The notes beneath the pieces were generated by a model. It was given only the letters and a program-made list of their open reading frames with translations, had not been told where the DNA came from and ran no database searches. A stretch of DNA of 64,000 bases from Desulfofarcimen acetoxidans DSM 771 (lineage in GTDB: Bacteria > Bacillota > Desulfotomaculia > Desulfotomaculales > Desulfofarciminaceae): contig NC_013216.1 of assembly GCF_000024205.1 (NCBI RefSeq), positions 496,001 to 560,000 on the forward strand. Direction: 5' to 3'. A program made the position numbers and the translations under genes. Of the stretch, positions 7,978 to 16,404 are shown in pieces. The first letter of the stretch is position 1, and every line of letters begins with the position of its first letter.

Positions 7978-8850
7978 ATGAGAACTGGAAAATTAAAAAC
8001 TAATAACGGCTATCTGACCTGGCTTTTCCTCTGGCCCAGCCTGCTGGGTTTTTCTCTTTTTTATTTGCTTCCGTTTGTTACCGGCTTTTACTATTCCCTG
8101 GTGGACAGTCCCATTAACGGTACTTTTGTTGGATTACATAATTACGGTGCTTTGTTAAAAAACCCGAGCTTTTTATCAGCTCTGGCGAATACAGCCAAGT
8201 TTACTTTAATCTGTGTACCTCTTAATATGATTCTCTCCCTGGGAGTGGCCTTGTTATTGAACCAAAAATTACCGGGCCGGAATCTGTTTCGCACCATCAT
8301 GATAACTCCTTTGGTGGTACCCGTAGCCTCGGTTGTTTTGGTCTGGCAGGCTTTCTTTGATTTAAACGGCGTTTTAAATTCCCTGATCCATGCTCTGGGT
8401 TACCCGCCCGTGGACTGGATGAAAACCAACTGGTCCATTATGGTGGTCCTGGTGGGTTATCTATGGAAAAACACTGGTTACAGCGTAATCCTGTTTCTGG
8501 CCGGATTGCAAAATATACCGGCTGAATACTGCGAAGTAGCCAGGATCGACGGGGCCAGCCGCCGGCAGGAGTTTTTCCGAATAACCCTGGTTTATTTGAC
8601 TCCCACAACTTTTTTTGTTTTTGTTATCTCGATTATCAATTCATTTAAAGTGTTTCGGGAGACGTATCTTATCTCCGGAGAATATCCCCATAACAGCATC
8701 TATATGCTGCAGCACTACATGAACAATATGTTCATGGCTCTGGATTACCAAAAATTGACTTCCGCAGCCTTCATTATGGCTGCCTTTATCGCAGCCGTCG
8801 TTTTAGTGCTTTTTATCGTGGAGAGAAAGATCAGCAACATGATTAATTAA
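7978..8850 (+). CDS. sugar-type ABC permease, MalF/UgpA family
   Basis: About 290 residues with six membrane segments and the inner-membrane coupling motif E-A-A-like region reading E-V-A-R-I-D-G-A-S-R. The upstream in-frame ATG at 7855 would lie inside the operator, so ATG 7978 is preferred; it gives a clean cytoplasmic N terminus before W-L-F-L-W-P-S-L-L-G-F. It should pair with the next gene as the heterodimeric channel of a solute importer. Its ATPase and binding protein are the last two genes of the same operon, separated from it by HlyD- and MacB-like genes. Confidence 0.88.
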   Translation: MRTGKLKTNNGYLTWLFLWPSLLGFSLFYLLPFVTGFYYSLVDSPINGTFVGLHNYGALLKNPSFLSALANTAKFTLICVPLNMILSLGVALLLNQKLPGRNLFRTIMITPLVVPVASVVLVWQAFFDLNGVLNSLIHALGYPPVDWMKTNWSIMVVLVGYLWKNTGYSVILFLAGLQNIPAEYCEVARIDGASRRQEFFRITLVYLTPTTFFVFVISIINSFKVFRETYLISGEYPHNSIYMLQHYMNNMFMALDYQKLTSAAFIMAAFIAAVVLVLFIVERKISNMIN

Positions 8851-8879
8851 CAAACTTAAAACCGGTGATAGGGGTGTGT

Positions 8880-9767
8880 ATGTTGAATCGTAACCACCGA
8901 ATAAAAAAAATACTCCATATTACAGTTTTACGGGTACTGGCTGCCCTATTCATTTTTCCCCTGGCTGTAACCGTCACTAATTCATTTATGAGTGAACAGG
9001 AAATCGCCAATAATTATGACCCTGTGGCGGACAAAAACTTAAGCAGCTATAACGATGACACAGCAAATCACTTTGCCCGGTTCCAGCTTATACCCGACGT
9101 GGTGGTGCTGAAGCAGTATTATAACGTACTCATTAAAAAGACCCAGTTTCTTTTCATGTTCTGGAATTCCGTGCTGATTACCTTCCCTATCGTCATCGGG
9201 CAAACAATTGTGGCAACCCTGGCGGCCTATGCCTTTGCCAAACTGAAGTTTAGGGGCAGAAACTTTTTGTTTGTTTTTTATATCATTGTGATGCTGATGC
9301 CATTCCAGGTAACTCTTGTGCCCAATTATTTAATGGCCGGCCAGCTGGGCCTGCTTAATAGCCGCTGGTCCATTATCTTGCCCGGCATCTTTAGCACCTT
9401 TGGCGTATTTCTTTTAAAGCAGTATATGGAGCAAATACCGGACTCCTATATTGAAGCAGCCCGGGTGGACGGGGCCAACCAGCTCCAGATTTTCCTCAAA
9501 ATCATCCTGCCCATGTCCAAGGCCGGCATAGCAGCCATGGCCATACTTGTTTTTATCGATAACTGGAACATGGTCGAACAGCCGTTGATCTTTTTACAGG
9601 ATGCGGCCAAACAGCCTCTTTCCCTCTATCTCTCCAGAATCATCGACGGTGAAAAAGGATTGGCTTTTGCCGCGTCCACTTTATATATGATGCCGGCGCT
9701 GTTGAACTTCCTTTACGCCGAAAAGTACTTGCTGGAAGGGATCCGGCTTTCCGGAATCAAAGGCTGA
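8880..9767 (+). CDS. sugar-type ABC permease, MalG/UgpE family
   Basis: A 295-residue partner permease with six membrane segments and the E-A-A motif E-A-A-R-V-D-G-A-N-Q. ATG 8880 follows a GGGG site by five bases. An extracytoplasmic loop after the first helix (about residues 35-75, rich in Asn and Asp) is longer than usual in MalG proteins. Together with the upstream permease it would form the translocation pore. Confidence 0.88.
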   Translation: MLNRNHRIKKILHITVLRVLAALFIFPLAVTVTNSFMSEQEIANNYDPVADKNLSSYNDDTANHFARFQLIPDVVVLKQYYNVLIKKTQFLFMFWNSVLITFPIVIGQTIVATLAAYAFAKLKFRGRNFLFVFYIIVMLMPFQVTLVPNYLMAGQLGLLNSRWSIILPGIFSTFGVFLLKQYMEQIPDSYIEAARVDGANQLQIFLKIILPMSKAGIAAMAILVFIDNWNMVEQPLIFLQDAAKQPLSLYLSRIIDGEKGLAFAASTLYMMPALLNFLYAEKYLLEGIRLSGIKG

Positions 9768-9823
9768 GCAACCAGTGCCTTGCTTTTGTGTCGTTGCACC
9801 AGGTCAGGAAGGGAGACATAAAA

Positions 9824-11073
9824 TTGCCGAATCAAGCAATTGTGGATGATGCGCAAAGAAAAAAAGTGATCGGAAAGTTGAGTCTGCTGTTTCTAATGGT
9901 GATGGTCGGGTTAACTTTCTTCTCCAATACTATCAATAACTTTGCTCTTCCCAGGGTTCAAACGGTCCGGCCGGCGAACGGGGCGTTAATCAAAGAAATA
10001 TTCGGTGAAGGGACGGTCGAGGTCAAATCAATCAGGGATGAATATGCAGATGCCAATTTGCGGGTAAAGGAGGTCATGGTGGAGCATGGGGACAGAGTCA
10101 GCAAAGGCCAGCCCATCCTTAGCTTGGACGTAGACAGCATTAACTTGGAGGTAGAGACTCTTAGCCTGGAGGTAGACATCCAAAAGTCCAATTATTTGGA
10201 TGAACAGGCCCGCTACCAGCAACTGCAACTTTCACTGGCGGGGACCCGGGAAGAGCAGGCGCAAAAACAAAGGGATTACGATAACCTTAAGTACCTGTTT
10301 GATAATGAGGCAGAAACGGCGGTAAACCTGCAAAATGCTGAAAAGAACCTGGCGGATGCGAAAAGGAACTGTGAGGACATTCAGCTTAATCTGGAAATAC
10401 AGGCCAGAAAGGTGGAAAGTATGGCCAAGCAGGTGGAAAACATGACCAGAAAGGTGGATATCCTGGCTAAACAGGTGGAAAACAACGGTGTGTATACAGC
10501 GCCCGTGGACGGCATGATCACAGAATTGAATTTCCCCGCAGGGTCTATGACCAATAACTCCCTGCCTCTGTATAAATTGGCTGATCTGGGGCAGGGGTTC
10601 CGGCTGATCGTGCCGATTGCCAATGATTTGGTTGATTACGTCAAACCCGGAGATACGGTGAGTGTTAATATTTTCTCCCTGGGGGATAAAAAAACCGAGG
10701 GAAAAATTGATAAGATCGTGGAAAACAGCCGGCACAACGGGGATGAGAAGGATTTGTGGATCGACGTGTCTTTGGAAGGCTTGACAGGCGGTGAAAAGGG
10801 AGAAATTTATTTAAGCAAAAAAACAAAGCCTTACGCCGCCCTTGTACCTAACAGCGCGGTTTATGACGACAGCAGCGGCTCCTATCTCTTCGTTCTGGAA
10901 TCAAGAAAAGGACCTTAGGTACGGAGAACTATTTGCAAAAGGTGGAAGTCAATGTGGAAGACAGCGATAATGAAAAGTCTGCTCTCACAGATATGGTGAT
11001 GGGCGAAGTGGTGAGGCAAAGCAATAAACCGGTGGAGGATGGGGATAGAGTTTTGAAGGAGGCGGTAAATTGA
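9824..11073 (+). pseudogene. HlyD/MacA-like membrane-fusion (adaptor) protein, frameshifted near the 3' end
   Basis: TTG 9824 follows a GGAAGGGAG site. The product has an N-terminal membrane anchor, a biotinyl-lipoyl half (I-L-S-L-D-V-D), a long coiled coil (about residues 90-215) and a beta-barrel domain, as in MacA. Frame 1 stops at 10918 after 364 residues. The next 51 codons of homologous-looking C terminus (E-N-Y-L-Q-K-V-E-V onward) continue in another frame from 10918 to a TGA at 11071. The next gene's TTG start overlaps that second stop, so the true end was 11073. A one-base loss near 10916, real or a sequencing error, breaks the gene. Confidence 0.8.
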
Positions 11074-12473
11074 AACCGGCCCAATCAGCCTATCCGGCCT
11101 ATCTTATTCTGGCCCTGGGCCTATTGGTTTTAGCCTGGAGCACCGTCCTGGGCTCATCCCTGCCCGTTAAATTGGGGGATCTTGGCGGCCTGCACAAAAC
11201 CAACAAAATTACCGCCACCTGGCTGAGCAACTCTCATCAGCCGGAAGAAGGCTCTTTTTCCCTGCAGGATATGAGGCAGCTTACCCAATACAACCTCCGG
11301 GACTATGATCTGGCTTACGCCATGGAGGCTTCAACTTCTGCCGCCTATCAAAAGAACCAGAGCCCAGTTCAGGTGCTGGGGGTGAATGACAGGTACGATC
11401 AATTCCATCAAATAAACCTGCGATCAGGCTGTTTTTTAACTTTCGAACAGGAAAACCAGCAGGTTGCCGTAATCAATGAAGATCTGGCGCAGGCTCTTTT
11501 TCGAAACTGCAATGTGGTGGGCCTGGAGATAGAACTATATGGCCGGAAACTCAAAATAGTTGGGGTGGCCGGGAATGACCGTTCTCTGATCGGAACTTTG
11601 ACGGACAAGGGATACGGCACAGTGTACATACCGGCGAAAGTACTGTTGGAACTGGAAGCGGATTCCCGAATAACCTTATTGGAAGTGGAAACCAAGGATG
11701 CCGGCACCACGGGCCGCAATACCGCTGTTTTGGAAACGGCCCTGGCTTCCATCGGTCAGGACCCCGCCAACTACAAAATCATCGATTATAGCGTGGCGGT
11801 TCTCTTGATGGAACAAGAGAACCTGCTGCGCAATTTCGTGGCGGCGACGGTGGCCATGGTGATGCTTTTCGACTTGCTAAGGCGAAAAATAATGGATATT
11901 TATCATTTCTGCCGCCTAAGACTCCGGGATAAATATTGGTCGGAGATGATCAAGGGGGATGCAGTCAGGCTTATGCTTGGTATGGCGGAAATATTAGCGC
12001 TTGTTGCAGTGATACTGTTGCTATGGAAATTAATCAGATTTAGCTTATATATTCCGCCGGAAAACATCCCCAATGAACTGATTGATGTTTCATTTTGGGC
12101 CGACCTCATTAAAAAGGGGATTCAAACCAGGATGCAAAGCGCCGGATATGCAGCGCCGTTAGGAGAAATTCAGTTTAATATCCTTAATACCATCCAGAAC
12201 TGGAACTTGTTTTTAAATATCTTTCTTGGTTGGCCGCTGTTCTTGCTGGGACTTTACCAGATCAAGCTGTTGAAAGAAAAACTGCTCAAAGTTGAACTGT
12301 TCTGTGTCGTTTTCATGCTGGCCGCCTTAAGTCTGGGCACCGCCTTGCTGTGGATCATAAAAATGCCTCCCGTCACAGAGACCGGGGAGATGCTGCTGGT
12401 ATTCAGCTCTATATTTTTAGCCGTGGTAAAGAGGACAGGGGACACACCTGCTGAAACTTGGGCTTTTCTTTGA
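11070..12473 (+). CDS. MacB/FtsX-like ABC permease with extracytoplasmic core domain
   Basis: 467 residues: one N-terminal helix (about 8-30), a large extracytoplasmic MacB_PCD-like domain (including a V-A-V-I-N-E-D-L-A-Q-A-L-F segment), then several C-terminal helices from about residue 255. It matches the permease half of MacB without a fused ATPase. TTG overlaps the stop of the adaptor frame (TTGA). The operon has no LolD-type ATPase, so either the UgpC-like ATPase serves both permeases or this one needs none. The last dozen residues run into an inverted repeat (12438-12489) and may not be native. Confidence 0.7.
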   Translation: MKPAQSAYPAYLILALGLLVLAWSTVLGSSLPVKLGDLGGLHKTNKITATWLSNSHQPEEGSFSLQDMRQLTQYNLRDYDLAYAMEASTSAAYQKNQSPVQVLGVNDRYDQFHQINLRSGCFLTFEQENQQVAVINEDLAQALFRNCNVVGLEIELYGRKLKIVGVAGNDRSLIGTLTDKGYGTVYIPAKVLLELEADSRITLLEVETKDAGTTGRNTAVLETALASIGQDPANYKIIDYSVAVLLMEQENLLRNFVAATVAMVMLFDLLRRKIMDIYHFCRLRLRDKYWSEMIKGDAVRLMLGMAEILALVAVILLLWKLIRFSLYIPPENIPNELIDVSFWADLIKKGIQTRMQSAGYAAPLGEIQFNILNTIQNWNLFLNIFLGWPLFLLGLYQIKLLKEKLLKVELFCVVFMLAALSLGTALLWIIKMPPVTETGEMLLVFSSIFLAVVKRTGDTPAETWAFL

Positions 12474-12489
12474 GGACAGGAATGTCCCC
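12438..12489. repeat. GGGGACA inverted repeat at the end of the MacB-like gene
   Basis: Arms GGGGACA (12438-12444) and TGTCCCC (12483-12489) enclose 38 bases and overlap the permease stop. The motif is similar to the palindrome at 3497-3535. It probably replaced the original 3' end of the gene. Confidence 0.5.
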
Positions 12490-12509
12490 AACTAATAGGA
12501 GGGTAGCGG

Positions 12510-13625
12510 ATGGCGAGTTTATATCTGAAAAATCTATCTAAGACATACCCCTGCAAAGTTGCGGCAGTCAGGGACTTTTCTCTGGAAATAAAGGATCAAG
12601 AATTCTTAATCCTGGTAGGTCCCTCCGGCTGTGGCAAAACAACCGTTTTAAGGATGATTGCCGGGCTGGAGGAAATTTCATCCGGTGAATTATATATTGA
12701 TGACCGGCCGGTTAATGACGTGGCTGCCAAGGACCGGGATATCGCCATGGTTTTTCAAAATTATGCTCTTTATCCCCATCTATCGGTCTATGACAATATG
12801 GCTTTTGGACTTAAGTTGAGAAAGATGCCCAAGGCTGAAATCAGTAAAAATGTGCAGGAAGCGGCCAGGATTCTTGCCCTTGAAGATCTTCTGAAACGCA
12901 AACCCAAGGAACTTTCCGGTGGGCAAAGGCAAAGGGTGGCCCTGGGACGGGCTATTGTTAGGAAACCAAAGGTTTTCCTGATGGATGAGCCTCTGTCCAA
13001 CCTGGACGCACAGTTGAGAACCCAGATGAGAATAGAAATTGCCAAGCTCCATAAAAATCTGCAGACAACCTTTGTTTATGTAACCCATGATCAAACTGAA
13101 GCCATGACCATGGGCACCAGAATCGTGGTGATGAAGGATGGCCTGATCCAGCAAATTGACAGCCCGCAATCCATCTATGATCAACCGGTCAATATGTTTG
13201 TGGCCGGTTTTCTCGGCAGCCCCGGGATGAACTTTTTGAAGGTTTTAATTATCGAGCAAAACGGCTGTATTTTTGCCAAACTGGCCGACGCTCTGCTGCC
13301 TGTTCCCGCTGCCGGGGGACAAAAGTTAAAAGAGCAGGGGTATCTGGACCAGAAAGTGGTCCTGGGGATAAGAGCGGAGCATCTCTGCGGCAGCGCAAAT
13401 TTTTTAGACCGCCATCCCGAGTGTGTTTTGTGCGGGAGGCTGGAGTTTACCGAATTGAGAGGGGCTGAAACTTACCATTATGTAAGGATAGCCGGCAGGG
13501 AGGTGGTTGTCAGGGTGAGTCCGGAGCTGCACGCCGAAACTGGACAGGAAGTCAGGGTGGGTTTTAATATGTCCAAGGCCCATTTTTTCGATCAGGAAAG
13601 TGAGGTGAACGTCATTAGACAGTAG
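12510..13625 (+). CDS. ABC transporter ATP-binding protein, MalK/UgpC family
   Basis: A 371-residue ATPase with Walker A G-P-S-G-C-G-K-T-T, signature L-S-G-G-Q-R-Q-R-V-A-L-G-R, Walker B V-F-L-M-D-E-P-L-S-N-L-D and an OB/TOBE-type C-terminal regulatory domain after about residue 235. This architecture energises MalFG-type importers. It is the only complete ATPase in the operon. A GGAGGG site lies before the ATG. Confidence 0.92.
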   Translation: MASLYLKNLSKTYPCKVAAVRDFSLEIKDQEFLILVGPSGCGKTTVLRMIAGLEEISSGELYIDDRPVNDVAAKDRDIAMVFQNYALYPHLSVYDNMAFGLKLRKMPKAEISKNVQEAARILALEDLLKRKPKELSGGQRQRVALGRAIVRKPKVFLMDEPLSNLDAQLRTQMRIEIAKLHKNLQTTFVYVTHDQTEAMTMGTRIVVMKDGLIQQIDSPQSIYDQPVNMFVAGFLGSPGMNFLKVLIIEQNGCIFAKLADALLPVPAAGGQKLKEQGYLDQKVVLGIRAEHLCGSANFLDRHPECVLCGRLEFTELRGAETYHYVRIAGREVVVRVSPELHAETGQEVRVGFNMSKAHFFDQESEVNVIRQ

Positions 13626-13689
13626 TCAAGTCAGAATATCTTTTGGGGTTTAAATGCCTACTTAATACTTAGAGAAAAGGGGTGTTTTG

Positions 13690-15069
13690 ATGATCAAAAA
13701 CAAATGCGGAGTTGCCCTAATCCTGGTTCTGGTCCTCGGCCTGGGGGTATTTACCGCCGGCTGCGGCAATACTCAGGCTGCCAGAGAAGCTAATAATCCA
13801 GATTCCCTGACCATTGCGGTTGTGACCAAAGATATGTACCTGGATACGGCAGTAAAAAAGTTTGAGGAACTTCATCCCAGTGTCAGTGTGAAAGTGAAAG
13901 AATACACCTCCAGTACTTCGGAAAAGGGTGAAGGTGTTAGGGCGGCAGATCCAGGCGATATTGAAAAATATGTCACGACTATGAATACCCAGCTCATGTC
14001 CGGGCAGGGCAGCGATATAATTTTATTAAACAACCTGCCCTATCAGACTTATGCGGATAAGAATCTTTTAGTTGATTTGGGCGGGCTGATGCAGTCGGAT
14101 CAAAGCTTCGACAGAGGCAAATACTACCAAAATATTTTTAAGGCTTTAGAATATAAAGATAAACTCTATGCCCTGCCGGTTAATATCAGTATTGATATGA
14201 TTGCCGCCGATAGAACCTTACTGGCTGATTCCCAGGTGCCAATCGACGATAGCAACTGGGATTGGAACGATTTTGTCAAGATGGCGGAAAAGGCCATTAA
14301 CGACAAGCAAAACGGGGCAACCCAGGAGATGTACGCCTTGGCCGGGATGGATGAAAAAAGACTGATTACAACTCTGGTTAAAGAAAACTATGACAACCTG
14401 GTCGATCCGGAGAAGAAAACAGCCAATTTTACCGGTCAAGAATTTCTTGATTTACTTTCCTTAAGTAAATATCTGATTGACCACAAATTGGTTAATACGG
14501 ATACAGCCCAGACCAACATTACGGACCTGGCCTCCCGGGGTAAACTTGTTTTTAATTTCACTTCTCTTAGAGGGTTTTGGGACCTGCAAGTGGCCAAGGC
14601 GATTTTCAGCGAGGGTGTTCAGCTTTTAAAGCCCCCCGGAAACGTGTTCTTTTCCACGGACTCCATGTATGGGATCAGCAGTAAATCAGCCAATCAAGAA
14701 CTGGCCTGGGAATTTTTAAAATTTTTGGTTTCTGATGATATGATGACTCAGGGAGGAATGCCGGTTAATAAAAGTGTGCTTCCCCAGATTGCCCAGAATT
14801 TCACCCAGGCTATACAAAAAAACGGTGGGAGAATAAGAATTAAGGACGATGGCATTCCGGCTCAATCTGTAACACTGCACCCCCCCACTCAGGAGGATGT
14901 CGATTACATGGAAAACCTGCTGAGTCAGGCGAACGTCTACATCGGAACGGACCAGAAGATTATTTCGATTGTTCAGGAGGAAACCGCGGCTTTCTTTACG
15001 GGACAGAAGACAGCGGAGGCGACTGCCCAATTGATTCAGGACAGGGTGAGCACTTACTTAAATGAATAA
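13690..15069 (+). CDS. extracellular solute-binding lipoprotein (SBP family 1)
   Basis: 459 residues. Signal peptide with lipobox ending F-T-A-G-C-G; the mature protein would be lipid-anchored. The fold is that of family 1 sugar-type binding proteins: T-I-A-V-V-T-K near the start, then G-S-D-I-I-L-L-N-N-L-P-Y and W-E-F-L-K-F-L near the C terminus. ATG 13690 is preferred over the adjacent TTG, behind an AAAAGGGG site. It is the last gene of the operon, and a small terminator follows. The ligand is unknown; the regulatory context suggests a cell-wall fragment or antibiotic rather than a nutrient sugar, but that is inference. Confidence 0.88.
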   Translation: MIKNKCGVALILVLVLGLGVFTAGCGNTQAAREANNPDSLTIAVVTKDMYLDTAVKKFEELHPSVSVKVKEYTSSTSEKGEGVRAADPGDIEKYVTTMNTQLMSGQGSDIILLNNLPYQTYADKNLLVDLGGLMQSDQSFDRGKYYQNIFKALEYKDKLYALPVNISIDMIAADRTLLADSQVPIDDSNWDWNDFVKMAEKAINDKQNGATQEMYALAGMDEKRLITTLVKENYDNLVDPEKKTANFTGQEFLDLLSLSKYLIDHKLVNTDTAQTNITDLASRGKLVFNFTSLRGFWDLQVAKAIFSEGVQLLKPPGNVFFSTDSMYGISSKSANQELAWEFLKFLVSDDMMTQGGMPVNKSVLPQIAQNFTQAIQKNGGRIRIKDDGIPAQSVTLHPPTQEDVDYMENLLSQANVYIGTDQKIISIVQEETAAFFTGQKTAEATAQLIQDRVSTYLNE

Positions 15070-15078
15070 TAGCAAAAT

Positions 15079-15103
15079 ACAGCCGGAGCTGCGGCCTGTT
15101 TTA
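15079..15103 (+). terminator. intrinsic terminator after the transporter operon
   Basis: Stem ACAGCCG (15079-15085) with CGG-C-CTGT (15092-15099, one bulged C), then TTTTATC. It directly follows the binding-protein stop. Confidence 0.55.
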
Positions 15104-15161
15104 TCTCTAAAATCGCGGGGTGTCCTGATCAGGCAAATCGTTGCCGGAGAATGTATAGATT

Positions 15162-15440
15162 ATGGACGGGTATTTATTGCGTCACGAAATATCCCATCGC
15201 GGTTTTGCCTGTTTGTGGAACGAGCGGCTATTGCTCATTTGCGATGAAGCCTATTTGATGATTGACCCGCAGGTGCCGCAGAGCCTTGTATTTTTGCGCA
15301 ATGTGGAAAAACGGGCGAGAAAATACGAAGCAGGCCTTATCATTATCTCCCACAGCGTTATGGATTTTATTTCCACTGAAACCAAGATGTATGGGCAGGT
15401 CCTGCTGGACATCCCCCGTATCAAAATCATCATGGGTTGA
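15162..15440 (+). pseudogene. VirB4/TraE-like conjugation ATPase fragment
   Basis: About 70 residues recognisable as the Walker B region of the VirB4-type ATPase of Tn916-like/ICE transfer modules: L-L-L-I-C-D-E-A-Y-L-M-I-D-P, then F-L-R-N-V-E-K-R-A-R-K-Y and I-I-I-S-H-S-V. Full proteins exceed 600 residues, so both ends are missing and no other transfer genes are nearby. It is a scar of a lost conjugative element. The part before about 15225 does not match the family. Confidence 0.7.
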
Positions 15441-15525
15441 TAATCCTGTTCAGACCCCACCTTGATATGGCTTTTGTTCAGGTTGACACTCCTGCTTCTA
15501 TGCTGATGATTACAAAATCCTCTCT

Positions 15526-15650
15526 GGTAAGTATTTAACAAGGGTCTGACCCTCATGAGTAAGATTTATTAATTGGAATTATTTTACCGAGCCAGACCCC
15601 GGTAAAAATTTGGAAAGAATGATTTTCTCTTTTCAAATTTTTTCGAGCAC
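15526..15650 (+). repeat. dispersed structured repeat R, copy 1 (full length)
   Basis: About 125 bp, shared with copies at 24398, 25291 and 39762, all on this strand. Hairpin 1: TTTTACCG (15582-15589) with CGGTAAAA (15600-15607). Hairpin 2: TTTGGAAAGA with TCTTTTCAAA followed by a run of six T, resembling an intrinsic terminator. The loop of hairpin 1 contains CAGACCC (15593-15599), fully complementary to GGGTCTG at 15542-15548, so a pseudoknot is possible. Confidence 0.85.
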
Positions 15651-15713
15651 TAAATTAAATTTTTTAAATTCCTTAAATAAGTCCCAGCGACACCAAGCAG
15701 AAACTTTCTATTT

Positions 15714-16337
15714 TTAATCGTTAACAATTATATTTAGCAGTTTTTCGCAATTTAACGAGTCATATTCGACATAAGCCCAATAAACCGGCTCTTCGGGTTT
15801 TTTAAGGGAAACACCAATCCCATCCGACCATTTTTTATACCCAAAATGAGAATCAAGATTAGGCTTATATATTTCTACTAAAAAGCCGTCTGTATTTATT
15901 ATATAATTGCCGTCCTTATCCTTTGGGGTGCCTTCCCAACCTTGGTGGCCCAACGTCATTTCTTTTTGTTTTGAACTGATATTGTGCCTTTTATCCCACT
16001 CAGCAAATATCAACACTGTATCTTTTAAATATTCCTTAGTTACTACTTTGGGATCTCCTTCGAATCCAACTGGGCGAAAAGTCCTGTTCCCCCCCACAGC
16101 ATCAGTAATATTTATAACGCCTTTATAGATCTCACCAGATAGCTTTTTAACCTTGGGGTCGTTTTTCTTTAAATCCATCTTCTTGCCATCAACATAAAGA
16201 GTTATTTTTGTAAAAGGCGGTAGAACGAATTTATCACCGGTGACTGCTTCTTCCTTCTCTGAATGACGATTTTGACACCCGGTAATGACAGTTAATAGAA
16301 TAACCAAAGCCAACATTATAAAAATTTTTTTAGTCAT
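15714..16337 (-). CDS. putative lipoprotein, function unknown
   Basis: 207 residues from ATG 16337, which has GGAG six bases upstream; ATG 16352 is an alternative. Signal peptide with lipobox V-I-T-G-C, so a membrane-anchored lipoprotein. The mature part is hydrophilic, Lys-rich and has no motif I recognise. It follows the DUF6345-like secreted protein gene on the same strand, with a strong inverted repeat between them. Both may act at the cell surface. Confidence 0.7.
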   Translation of the reverse strand: MTKKIFIMLALVILLTVITGCQNRHSEKEEAVTGDKFVLPPFTKITLYVDGKKMDLKKNDPKVKKLSGEIYKGVINITDAVGGNRTFRPVGFEGDPKVVTKEYLKDTVLIFAEWDKRHNISSKQKEMTLGHQGWEGTPKDKDGNYIINTDGFLVEIYKPNLDSHFGYKKWSDGIGVSLKKPEEPVYWAYVEYDSLNCEKLLNIIVND

Positions 16338-16350
16338 TTGCAGCTCCAAC

Positions 16351-16386
16351 ATTATGAGTCACCCCTCTTAGGGGTTGACTCATAAT
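16351..16386 (-). terminator. strong inverted repeat between the two secreted-protein genes
   Basis: Arms 16351-16366 and 16370-16386 pair over 16 bp with one bulged base and a three-base loop. In the minus-strand transcript it follows the DUF6345-like stop and would bury the GAGGGGTG site and the ATG at 16352. Without a T run on the minus strand it may be an attenuator or a start-blocking hairpin rather than a plain terminator; the plus side is T-rich. Confidence 0.55.
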
Positions 16387-16404
16387 TATTTGTATTTTTC
16401 ACTA

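Noticed and set aside
9785..9822. CACCAGGTCAGGAAGGGAG looks like the core of the small SRP RNA
   Set aside because: The conserved TCCGG between the two matching pieces is missing, no flanking stem exists, and the GGAAGGGAG part is simply the ribosome site of the adaptor gene.
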